Assembly: GCA_913061265.1 (NCBI GenBank)
Contig: CAJXVS010000004.1
Span: forward strand, 310,001-374,000
DNA: 64,000 nt
Direction of reading: 5' to 3'
From: an uncultured Halobacteriovorax sp.
GTDB taxonomy: Bacteria > Bdellovibrionota > Bacteriovoracia > Bacteriovoracales > Bacteriovoracaceae
Under the pieces are notes generated by a model that saw only the letters and a program-made list of their open reading frames with translations, was not told the origin of the DNA and did not search any database. This document shows positions 53,387 to 61,787 of this stretch, piece by piece (within the stretch, counting starts at the first letter, position 1; the number at the start of each line of letters is the position of its first letter). A program made the translations under genes and the position numbers.

Positions 53387-56262
53387 TGTCCACCTCCTCT
53401 ATCCATCAGTACCCCTTCACGACGAGGAGAAAATTCAAGTGAGAATTTAAGTTTCTCTCCGTTCAAAAAGAAATTATTCTCTTTTGAAAGAATCGAACTC
53501 TTTAAAATTTGTTTTCTAGCTTCACGTCTAAAGTCTTGTGCTTTTTGATTCAGAGGAAGAACGATCTTTCTCATTGTTCCTTGAAAGGATTTCACATACT
53601 CTGGGGATTTTCCAGCTGGTGCAAATCTTGAGATATCATCGACTAATCCTTGATAACTAAGAACAAGATACTTGTATGAAGTTACGATACCTACACCAGA
53701 TCCAATTTCTAAGATTTTCAGGGCTTTTGATGTTACTCGATCTAGGAGCTCAAACTTTTTCTTTAGTCGGTTGTTATAAACCTTTTCAGGGAACTCCAAC
53801 CTTACCCTTTGAAGCTGTTTAGTTTTTGCTTCGAGAGATAAAAGTTCAAAGCTTGCTACAACGTCTAGGGCCTCAAGAGGGATAGACTGCCGTCTTTTTC
53901 TAGCAGTATTATAATAAGAGAGAATTCTTTTCTTAATACGCTCTGCTTCACTTTCTCTACCTGTTGAGACAAATGCACTTCTAAGAATACTTAGAGGATG
54001 TATTAGTTCAGCTCGATAGGACTTATCGACACTTAGAGTGTTTATCAGAGATTCTAGTAGCCCCCATTTTTGCTCTTCAATAACGGCATTCATCAGGTCA
54101 ACTCTTGCTCTTTTGATTTCATCTGCCTCAATCGAACACTGAAGACCTTTCTTAATCAAGCTTTGACTCTCGCTAAGTTTCTTTTCAGATAATAATATGA
54201 CGTTTGAGTTTCTAAAAAAGAGCCTCTTATTCTTTGAATTTTGCTTACAAAGCTTAGATAAAACTAATTGATTAATCTTTGCTGATCCTGCAAATTCCTG
54301 TCTATTAAAGAGGTCGCTTGAAATGGCCAAGAATGAGCCATCGAACTTTTTAACATCAGAGCCATTCATTTGATTCAACGCTTTTTCTGACCAAAGGTAT
54401 GAATATTTTTTATTTCCTAATTCATAGAATAAGACTGCAATATTATAGGCAGCGTTCTTTTTGGCGTCATTACTGCTGTCCTTATTTCTATATATTTGAA
54501 CATATCCTTTAAGTGCATTCGTTTTATCACCTTTAGTATTGAACTTCTCTACTCCCTCAAACTGCATTGTAAGAAGAAGAAGCTTTAACTTTCTTGCATA
54601 TTTTTTGGAGACCTTGAATTCACCGCGATTTATTCGAGTAACCCATAACTTTATTGATTCTTTATCATTCTTATCTTTATAGTGATCCATGATCTTAGCA
54701 ATCATGGCCTCTTGGGTTGAGTGATCTTTGGGGTAGTTCTTTTTAAAGGCATAAAGAACTTTCTCAGCATTACCAAATTCTCTAGATTCAATATATGAAG
54801 AAAAAAGTCTTTGATAGATCTTGTAACTCTTTTTCGACTTGGGTTTATTTTGAAGATACAAAAGATAAACTTTGCTTAAATACTTGTCAGTTGTCGCTTT
54901 CTTAATACTCTTTGACCCCAAGGAAGCTATCATCCCTTCGAGGGCCAAGCCTGCGATCTTCGAATCACCTTTTTCTTTAGCCAATTTGTAAGCTCTATCA
55001 TACTGAACAACAGCATCATCATATTTATTACTTGCGTAGTTCGTCTCAGCGGCATGAAAAGCGGCCCTATGTGTATTCTTTGTATCTAAGCCAGCTAGAA
55101 TATTAAAATAGGCTACAGCTTTCTTAGCTTTGTTTCTTTTTGTTCTTCTTTGCTTTTCGTACCTTTTTGAAGCTACTTGTTTTTGAAGCAAGGCAGACAT
55201 TCTTTGAACATGATATTTTAGTTGATCTAGAGAGTCTTCATCCAAGTTTCCCTGTTGAAAATCTCCATAGAGTTCCTGGCAAACTTTTAAGTGTTTAGTT
55301 GTATTGCCAAACCTTTCATAAAGGCCCAAAAGAGCGATATTGGCATTAACTCTTTCTTTAGGATCAGTTACATAATTCTTAGCTTCTGTTAATGCTCTCT
55401 CAGCACTAGTAGGATTTTTCCCTTGAGTGATCAAATACTTCGCTACCTTTATAAGGTTTGAAGAAATGTCTTTACCTATCTTCTTATAGAAATTGATCGC
55501 AGATTTAGTTTGACCAGCCTCTGTGTAGAAGAAGGCCAGATCTCTTTCAACAGCGCTACTCATATTCACATAGCGGCTGTTCTTACTAAGAGCATAGACT
55601 TCGTTCATCAGTTTGATGGCCTTAGATCTTTGTTTTGTTCTGAAATAACACCATGCTAGATTGTAAGCATCTTTTGTATACCAACGGTCCTTCTTACTTT
55701 TAAAAGCTTGTTCAAATAAAGGAATCGCTTTTCTATAGTCTTTTTTATTATAGTAGATTTGAGCTAAGGCAATCTTAGATTTTTGACCAGAATTAGAATT
55801 TCGGGCTGAGTACTTCATTGCTCTTTTAAAGAACTCTTGGGCCTTTTCCTGTTGCTGAAATTCTTTCGCGTTATAGGCGAGAATATAGTAAACATCACCT
55901 TTTTGCTTAAACTTCTTAAATCTTTTTAGAATGTAATAACAAGTTTTTTGAGCCTGTACAAAATACTTTTGGGATTTCTTGAAGTACTTTGATTTCTTTA
56001 CACTGGCCCGTTGAAGTGAATCAAGACCTAAGTAAACTGCATTTTCTTGTTCCTTAACGTGACGAGCTTTTTCGAGAAGAAGTTCCGCCATTCTCAATAA
56101 AAGATTGGGGTTTCTGCTTCCTGTTTGCTTGTTCAGCCTAGTTATTTCTTTTAACTCTTGGTCAATTATAGAAATAACCTTGGTTCTTCTCTCTTCAATG
56201 GAAGCCGCAAATGCGGTTGAGCAAAAGAAGATAAGGAAAAATATAACTTTCAGATTTTTCAT
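53383..56262 (-). CDS. Large secreted TPR-repeat protein
   Basis: A 959-residue periplasmic protein with a signal peptide (residues 1-19, ending TAFAAS). It contains many tetratricopeptide-like helical repeats, clearest at about residues 105-260 and 390-560 (KGDVYYILAYNAKEFQQQEKA pattern). It is basic and rich in Lys and Tyr. It overlaps its neighbours on both sides by 4 bases and must be co-translated with them. It probably forms a large scaffold of the motility or envelope complex. Confidence 0.85.
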   Translation of the reverse strand: MKNLKVIFFLIFFCSTAFAASIEERRTKVISIIDQELKEITRLNKQTGSRNPNLLLRMAELLLEKARHVKEQENAVYLGLDSLQRASVKKSKYFKKSQKYFVQAQKTCYYILKRFKKFKQKGDVYYILAYNAKEFQQQEKAQEFFKRAMKYSARNSNSGQKSKIALAQIYYNKKDYRKAIPLFEQAFKSKKDRWYTKDAYNLAWCYFRTKQRSKAIKLMNEVYALSKNSRYVNMSSAVERDLAFFYTEAGQTKSAINFYKKIGKDISSNLIKVAKYLITQGKNPTSAERALTEAKNYVTDPKERVNANIALLGLYERFGNTTKHLKVCQELYGDFQQGNLDEDSLDQLKYHVQRMSALLQKQVASKRYEKQRRTKRNKAKKAVAYFNILAGLDTKNTHRAAFHAAETNYASNKYDDAVVQYDRAYKLAKEKGDSKIAGLALEGMIASLGSKSIKKATTDKYLSKVYLLYLQNKPKSKKSYKIYQRLFSSYIESREFGNAEKVLYAFKKNYPKDHSTQEAMIAKIMDHYKDKNDKESIKLWVTRINRGEFKVSKKYARKLKLLLLTMQFEGVEKFNTKGDKTNALKGYVQIYRNKDSSNDAKKNAAYNIAVLFYELGNKKYSYLWSEKALNQMNGSDVKKFDGSFLAISSDLFNRQEFAGSAKINQLVLSKLCKQNSKNKRLFFRNSNVILLSEKKLSESQSLIKKGLQCSIEADEIKRARVDLMNAVIEEQKWGLLESLINTLSVDKSYRAELIHPLSILRSAFVSTGRESEAERIKKRILSYYNTARKRRQSIPLEALDVVASFELLSLEAKTKQLQRVRLEFPEKVYNNRLKKKFELLDRVTSKALKILEIGSGVGIVTSYKYLVLSYQGLVDDISRFAPAGKSPEYVKSFQGTMRKIVLPLNQKAQDFRREARKQILKSSILSKENNFFLNGEKLKFSLEFSPRREGVLMDRGGGQ

Positions 56263-57704
56263 AAGCTAACTTCACATTCCGATTTCAGACTGAAGACATA
56301 ATCCCCAAGCTCATCGGCCCAGAATTCACCTTCAAAGGACCAGAAATATTGCTTTTCATTTCTTTTAATATAACGAATATCCCCCCTACCTCTTAAAGGT
56401 TCAGGCTCTATTCCATACAATCTATCTTTAGATCTTTTAAGCATCTCAAGTTTAATATAAGTAAGTGCTTCAAGTGATCTTTCGAGGTGATGTTCAGCAA
56501 TATTCAGGCTTTTCCTAACATAGGCACCAATAAGGTTTCTTTGTAAAAGAAGAGATTCCTTCAAGTTTATTGTCAGTATTTTTTTTAACTTCTGATTCCT
56601 AATTTTATTAACTCTTTCAATTTCTTCTTTTCCACTTACAAATCGATCGACTAGTTCTATATAGGCTGAATCTCTATTAATCTTATTAAGGAGTCTGTTA
56701 ATTAGATTGTTACCTCTAATTCTTCCATCTTTTCTACTCTTAGCTAAGAGGTAATAGTATCGATAGTTCTTCCCATTCTTTCTTAGTAATTTAGATAATC
56801 CTAAGTGTTGGTTCTCATATTCATTTTGGAATTTATCGGAAACTTTTTTTGCATCTTCATAGAGGCACATTTCAAGATAGGTCATGGCCTCTAATACTGG
56901 AACTTCAGGGTTAAAGAGAAATTGTAAGATTGGCGCTTTATAAGTCACAAGCTTTCCAAGAGTTCTGTTGTAATCTTGAAGGTAAAAGCTGTTCCAAGCT
57001 TCTTCAAATAAAACTTCCGGCCAAATTGGGCTTCTCTTATCCAGATCTAGATAACTCAAATTAGCTCTTTCATAGTCATTATTCGCAAACTGGGTTCTTG
57101 CTATTCCCACTAAACAATAATCTCTATTTATTTCAAGTTGTTTTTTATCATTTGCTATTCGTGTCTTCTTGATCTGTTTACGAGATTCCAATACGCATTC
57201 ATTGTATGTGGCCACAGAAGATTTGAAACGGCGTTCGATACTATGAATGCTTCCTTCTAAGAAAAGGGCAAAAGGTTTAGTTGTATGACTTTTTGGAATA
57301 GTCCCGTTAAGGGCACGAAGGGCATCTTTATACTTACCACTTCTAAAGTACTTTTTGGCCAAGATATATTTCATAGAAGGAGCAGAAGTCTTTTTTAATA
57401 TTTGAGTAGGAAGAACTTCAAATTGTTTCACCCCAACATAAGTAACAACTGTATCAATTAAACGATCAATTTTTTTATTTTCAATACTTGATGATCTAGT
57501 TAAATATTCCTTTATATAAGGAACAGCGGCAAAGTAGAGTTTATCTTGAACTAGTTCTTCAACAACTCTTGGATAACTCTTTATACTTCCGTTTGAAGAT
57601 ACAAGTAGATCCCATGCTCGCTCGGCGGACGCGTTAGCTTTTCCCGAAGCTATGACGAGAAATATTAGAACAATGATAGATTTTGCAAATCGATTCATAC
57701 TCAT
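56259..57704 (-). CDS. Secreted helical-repeat (TPR-like) protein
   Basis: A 481-residue protein with a signal peptide (residues 1-25, ending ANASA). The body is made of TPR/SEL1-like helical pairs (for example ILAKKYFRSGKYKDALRAL and VGIARTQFANNDYERANLSY). A C-terminal WSFEGEFWADELGDYVF element is predicted beta-rich and matches the ends of related myxobacterial/Bdellovibrio proteins, as I remember them. Its place between the beta-barrel gene and the big TPR gene suggests a GltC-like periplasmic adaptor; this is inference. Confidence 0.8.
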   Translation of the reverse strand: MSMNRFAKSIIVLIFLVIASGKANASAERAWDLLVSSNGSIKSYPRVVEELVQDKLYFAAVPYIKEYLTRSSSIENKKIDRLIDTVVTYVGVKQFEVLPTQILKKTSAPSMKYILAKKYFRSGKYKDALRALNGTIPKSHTTKPFALFLEGSIHSIERRFKSSVATYNECVLESRKQIKKTRIANDKKQLEINRDYCLVGIARTQFANNDYERANLSYLDLDKRSPIWPEVLFEEAWNSFYLQDYNRTLGKLVTYKAPILQFLFNPEVPVLEAMTYLEMCLYEDAKKVSDKFQNEYENQHLGLSKLLRKNGKNYRYYYLLAKSRKDGRIRGNNLINRLLNKINRDSAYIELVDRFVSGKEEIERVNKIRNQKLKKILTINLKESLLLQRNLIGAYVRKSLNIAEHHLERSLEALTYIKLEMLKRSKDRLYGIEPEPLRGRGDIRYIKRNEKQYFWSFEGEFWADELGDYVFSLKSECEVSL

Positions 57705-57705
57705 C

Positions 57706-58407
57706 CTAAAGGTCCATAACTACAGAAAGACTCAAGTCATAATGGGAATAAACATTTTCTTCGTTTCTATCTGGTCTTAAAGATTTGAACATAACACCTG
57801 TAAAGTCTGGGCGTATGCTAAAGCTGTCGTTGACATAAAACTTCATTCCCATACTCCAGAGAAGAGCATTGTGAGCTTCAACGGTTTCATTCTTATTAAC
57901 AGTATTCTGTAATTCTAAACGATTGTTAGTCTCTTCAATCTTTCCAATGCCTATACCAAAGATATAATCCATGTAGACGATGGTATTAAAGGTATTAATT
58001 TTCGTATAAAAGGGAGACCAAAGTAACATGGCGCCCATATAGTAATTTGTTATTTGTCTAAAGGGAGTAGATCCTGCGGCAGTAGTATTTCGAACGGCCT
58101 GAGCGTCAGCATTCTCTTCTCCGGCATTCTTAGAGTAAAGCAGCTCAAAACCCCACTCTTCCTTAAAGAAATAACCTGCTCTTCCCTGTAGGTTTGATCC
58201 ATTTACAAAAGATCCTGAAGTCGTCATCCCTGCTCCTAAAGAAACATGAAATTTACCTTTCTTTCTAAATTTACGATTTTGTAAGACATAGACTTCTTTA
58301 TCTTGATCGAGCCAAGTAAAGGAGTATGTATCGCCTTCTGCAGATAGAACCTGCTGGCTAAATAACATAATAAAAAACAGAGAAATAAGAGTTAGCTTCT
58401 TGACCAT
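57706..58407 (-). CDS. Outer-membrane beta-barrel protein (myxobacterial-type, GltA/GltB-like)
   Basis: A 233-residue protein with a signal peptide (residues 1-22, ending QVLSAEG). The mature part alternates polar and hydrophobic residues as in an 8-strand barrel, with KGKFHVSLGAGMTTSGSFV and FFKEEWGFELLYSKNAG. It ends SHYDLSLSVVMDL, close to an outer-membrane insertion signal. It resembles the OMP family found in myxobacteria and Bdellovibrio (TIGR04565-like). It is the first gene of the six-gene minus-strand motility arm, and its promoter region has a 19-base palindrome. Confidence 0.82.
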   Translation of the reverse strand: MVKKLTLISLFFIMLFSQQVLSAEGDTYSFTWLDQDKEVYVLQNRKFRKKGKFHVSLGAGMTTSGSFVNGSNLQGRAGYFFKEEWGFELLYSKNAGEENADAQAVRNTTAAGSTPFRQITNYYMGAMLLWSPFYTKINTFNTIVYMDYIFGIGIGKIEETNNRLELQNTVNKNETVEAHNALLWSMGMKFYVNDSFSIRPDFTGVMFKSLRPDRNEENVYSHYDLSLSVVMDL

Positions 58408-58429
58408 AGTGCATCCTGCGCAAAAAAAC

Positions 58430-58448
58430 TTGTTCCATCATGGAACAA
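58430..58448. promoter_or_regulatory. TTGTTCCATCATGGAACAA palindrome in the promoter of the motility operon
   Basis: A perfect 19-base palindrome lies 23 bases before the beta-barrel start codon. On the minus strand, TTGCGC followed after 16 bases by TAGAAT makes a plausible sigma-70 promoter upstream of it. It fits the YCCN-N5-GGRA pattern of sites at 14596-14705 and 31088-31102 (GTYCCATNATGGRAC). It may be an operator; a hairpin in the leader RNA is the alternative. Confidence 0.55.
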
Positions 58449-58502
58449 TTTCCTTAAATAATCATAACTTATTCTAACATAGGACTAAAACCGCGCAACA
58501 AT

Positions 58503-61500
58503 CTAGGTGAGATTCTGGCATAAATTTCCAAAAGAGCAGGTACTACAATGATCTAGGTTTACTTGATTAAAGTTTGCTAGTTTTTGCCACTCGCAAAAAA
58601 GTTTTTCTTTTAAAAGCTTTTTACTTAGCCTTTGCTCAACTACTTTTTTCTCATCAACATAAACTAAGGCCAAAACAATCTCATCAGAGTCCGAAAGTCC
58701 TTGTTCATCGCAGGTTTGAATACCGTAGCAATATAGTTGAAACCAGTAAGCCATTTCTGAGTTTTCTTTCTGAGTCCCCGTTTTAAAATCCCATATTTCA
58801 GGAGACTTAGTTTTATCCTCAGGTAATAGGATTAAGTCAGGAGTACCCGAGATCATTTGTCCGAATAAAGAAAACTTAACTGGAACTTCCGTAATCAATT
58901 CATAAGAAGCTTTTTCCTTCAAAAGATCGATCCCATAATTCACAGCTGGTAGATTCTTTTCAGAAACATCTAGCGGGCATGTTAAATTTCCTAATACAGC
59001 CCTTGATAAAGCATCATGAACTTCAATTCCCCGTTCTCTAGTATTAGGCTTTGGTTTTTCATATTCAATTTCTTCTTTAATATGTTTTTGATCGTTAATT
59101 AAGAACTCACTTCCATAACCAGTTCTTTCTAAATCTTCCTCGTCAATCTTACAGATATTGCTAAGGTAAAACTTACGTGGGCATTGAGCCAGAGTCGCAA
59201 GTCTAGTGACAGATATTTCAGATATTAGACCTAGAGACTTTTGATCTTCCTTTTTTAGAAATAAACCGAGGTTATCTCGTTGAAAAAGAGGTCCCTTAAC
59301 TTCATCTGAAAGGTTTCTCCCTTCATAATCCACTTGAGCACTTGAGCTACTAACCTTTTTCTCAATAAAGTCATTACTTTGCTCGTATAATCTAAATCCA
59401 TTGATCCAACTATCATCCGAATATTTAATGGGTTTTACATCAGTATTTAGATCGGCATACGTAAGAGTTTTTTGTGCCCTTGTACACGCGACATAGAAGA
59501 GACGTTTAGATTCGGCGAAATCCTTTTTCGTTGAAATCTTTTCTTCTAAAAGATAAATCGGCGATTTGAAGTAGTCTTTCTGATCAGCACTTAGTTTCCA
59601 TTTAATACTTCCTGGCCTTTTACCAAGAAGAGGCGAATTATTGTTCTTTCTCCCGTTTGTATGAATGCCACCTAAGAAGACATGATCAAACTCTAGACCT
59701 TTTGAGCCATGAGCTGTCATCAAGAAAATATTCTCTGGGGTTTCTCCATAACGAAACTCAACCGAAATTCTCTCGGGCCCAAATTCTTTTAGAAGATCGA
59801 AAAGTTTTTCAGGATCTTCACCAGCTAATTCTATCAAGTGAGATATATTTGAAAAGTTCTTCCCATTATCTGCATCACAGATTCCAAAATCGGACATGAA
59901 GACTTCAAAAGATGATTGAACTCCCATTACCCCAACATTACTGAAGAACTTATTAGAAAAGCCACTTACCTTTTCTGTTTCAATCTTTAAACCAAGCCAA
60001 TTAAGTATTCCTTGAATAAGAAATGAAATTTGATCAGGCTTCGACTCTTTTCCTTTATCTAAATAAGCTTCTAGCAAAGTATAGAAGAGGGCCCATAGCG
60101 GGCCTTCACTCATTGGTATTTTAACTTGCGCCGTAAAGCTAAGATTTGATTCAATAAGTTTTTGTATTAAATGAGAAGAGGCTCCTAGGTTTTTATAAAG
60201 GATTCCAATGGTCTCTTCTGAATTTGCAGTCGTTACAATAGATTTATGAAGTTCAATGGCCTCTAAGAGATCCATGTCTTTAGAGGAAATCGTTTCTTCG
60301 GAGTCAACTTCCACTATCAATCTACGAACATCCCCGCTCTCTTCATCAGCACCAGGGTATTCTTGATAATCAACAACAACAGGGTTTTTCTCGAGTCCTT
60401 TAAAGCTTACTCCTACTTTAAAAAGGAAATCAAAGAGAGTGTTGTTCAACTCTATTATTTTTGCTTCAGACCTATAATTTTTAGATAAAAATAAACTTTT
60501 GGGCATTAAGAATTGGCATTTTTTAAAAACGCCTAAGTCCCCTCCTCTAAAACCGTATATAGCTTGCTTTAGATCTCCTACACAGAAAAGCCTTTCATAA
60601 TTTTTATCAATGAGATTTTCCAAAATTTCAAATTGAACTTCACTGGTATCTTGAAATTCATCTACGATATAATACTTGTACTGTGAATTTAGTTTTTCGA
60701 TCGTTTCCCGACTTCCTTTCACTCCCTTCAAAACATAATACTCTAAGTCTGAGAAAGTTAAGCCGCCTAGTTTATCGTACCTCGAACTTATAAAATTGAA
60801 TAAGCTAAAGAACTCACCTATCCAACTAGCGTATATATCCTTATTCTTTAAAAAAGCCTGGATAGCTTTTCCATCGACAGCGAGAAATTTCTTAAACTCT
60901 TTTATATCGTCAATAAACTGATCGACCTCTTCTGATTTATCCACTTTTGTCGTTTTCGACCATCTGGAAATACTAGAGAAAAAATCATCAAGGTCTTGCC
61001 AAGACTTCTCACTAGACCAGTCTATTGATTCAACGGTTTTTAAAAAGGTATCAATATTCTTAAACCAAGCTTTTGATTCACTTGCTCCAAAAGGTCCTAG
61101 GTCAAATCGACCATCAACAACATATCCCCAAGTCTCATTATCAATGATCTCTTCTACGGTTCTAACAATATCTGTTTCGATCAAGCTTTCAAGAGAGGTT
61201 TCTTCCCAGAAATTACGAAGGTCCGGATTTGAGAATATCTCAAAGACTGACCCCAGGACTTGTTTCCTATTCAAGAGCAACACTTCATTCATGAAGCCTT
61301 GCCTTTCTTTCTTTCCTTCTTGAAACCACTCATCAAATAAATCCTGAATCTTAGACTTTTGTGAGTCAGCATCTATGATGTCAAAATTTGCTTTTAGCTC
61401 AGGAAAGAAGTTCTTTGAAATTAACTTATAACAAAACCCGTGGATCGTTCCTACGTAAAGGCTATTTAAGTTCTTACCGACAAGATCCCAAAATTCCCTA

Positions 61501-61787
61501 TCTCCACCTATCTCTCCCTCTTCAATTAATCTTTTATAAAGCCGAGTTCCCATTTCCCCAGCGGCTTTTTTAGTAAAAGTCATCATAACGACAGAGTTTA
61601 GATACTTCTTAATATCTTGCTCTAGATTCTCATTACTTCCTATTTTACTTCTCAACCCTTTAAGCAGGTAAATTATATGCTCTACAAGAACAAACGTTTT
61701 ACCAGAGCCTGCACCGGCTGCTAGGAGAACGCCACCACTATGCTCTATTGCTACCTTTTGCTCTGCATTTGGCTCTCTTATACTCAC
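58503..61787 (-). CDS. addA: AddA-like UvrD/Rep-type helicase with C-terminal nuclease domain
   Basis: A 1094-residue double-strand-break repair enzyme. The superfamily-1 helicase has Walker A AAGAGSGKT near residue 22, YIVDEFQDTSEVQ (motif II), SKNYRSEA, and MTAHGSKGLEFDHVFLGG (motif V). The C-terminal PD-(D/E)XK nuclease reads SGTPDLILL, then EIWDFKTGT. Cysteines CPRKFY near residue 900 and CSTCSFGNLC at the end look like a four-Cys iron-sulfur site wrapped round the nuclease, as is usual for AddB. The start is GTG overlapping the addB stop. It loads RecA after resecting DNA ends with AddB. Confidence 0.9.
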   Translation of the reverse strand: MSIREPNAEQKVAIEHSGGVLLAAGAGSGKTFVLVEHIIYLLKGLRSKIGSNENLEQDIKKYLNSVVMMTFTKKAAGEMGTRLYKRLIEEGEIGGDREFWDLVGKNLNSLYVGTIHGFCYKLISKNFFPELKANFDIIDADSQKSKIQDLFDEWFQEGKKERQGFMNEVLLLNRKQVLGSVFEIFSNPDLRNFWEETSLESLIETDIVRTVEEIIDNETWGYVVDGRFDLGPFGASESKAWFKNIDTFLKTVESIDWSSEKSWQDLDDFFSSISRWSKTTKVDKSEEVDQFIDDIKEFKKFLAVDGKAIQAFLKNKDIYASWIGEFFSLFNFISSRYDKLGGLTFSDLEYYVLKGVKGSRETIEKLNSQYKYYIVDEFQDTSEVQFEILENLIDKNYERLFCVGDLKQAIYGFRGGDLGVFKKCQFLMPKSLFLSKNYRSEAKIIELNNTLFDFLFKVGVSFKGLEKNPVVVDYQEYPGADEESGDVRRLIVEVDSEETISSKDMDLLEAIELHKSIVTTANSEETIGILYKNLGASSHLIQKLIESNLSFTAQVKIPMSEGPLWALFYTLLEAYLDKGKESKPDQISFLIQGILNWLGLKIETEKVSGFSNKFFSNVGVMGVQSSFEVFMSDFGICDADNGKNFSNISHLIELAGEDPEKLFDLLKEFGPERISVEFRYGETPENIFLMTAHGSKGLEFDHVFLGGIHTNGRKNNNSPLLGKRPGSIKWKLSADQKDYFKSPIYLLEEKISTKKDFAESKRLFYVACTRAQKTLTYADLNTDVKPIKYSDDSWINGFRLYEQSNDFIEKKVSSSSAQVDYEGRNLSDEVKGPLFQRDNLGLFLKKEDQKSLGLISEISVTRLATLAQCPRKFYLSNICKIDEEDLERTGYGSEFLINDQKHIKEEIEYEKPKPNTRERGIEVHDALSRAVLGNLTCPLDVSEKNLPAVNYGIDLLKEKASYELITEVPVKFSLFGQMISGTPDLILLPEDKTKSPEIWDFKTGTQKENSEMAYWFQLYCYGIQTCDEQGLSDSDEIVLALVYVDEKKVVEQRLSKKLLKEKLFCEWQKLANFNQVNLDHCSTCSFGNLCQNLT

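Noticed and set aside
53243-53548. 101-codon plus-strand frame across two TPR genes
   Set aside because: It is antisense to two well-supported overlapping genes and shows no independent signal.
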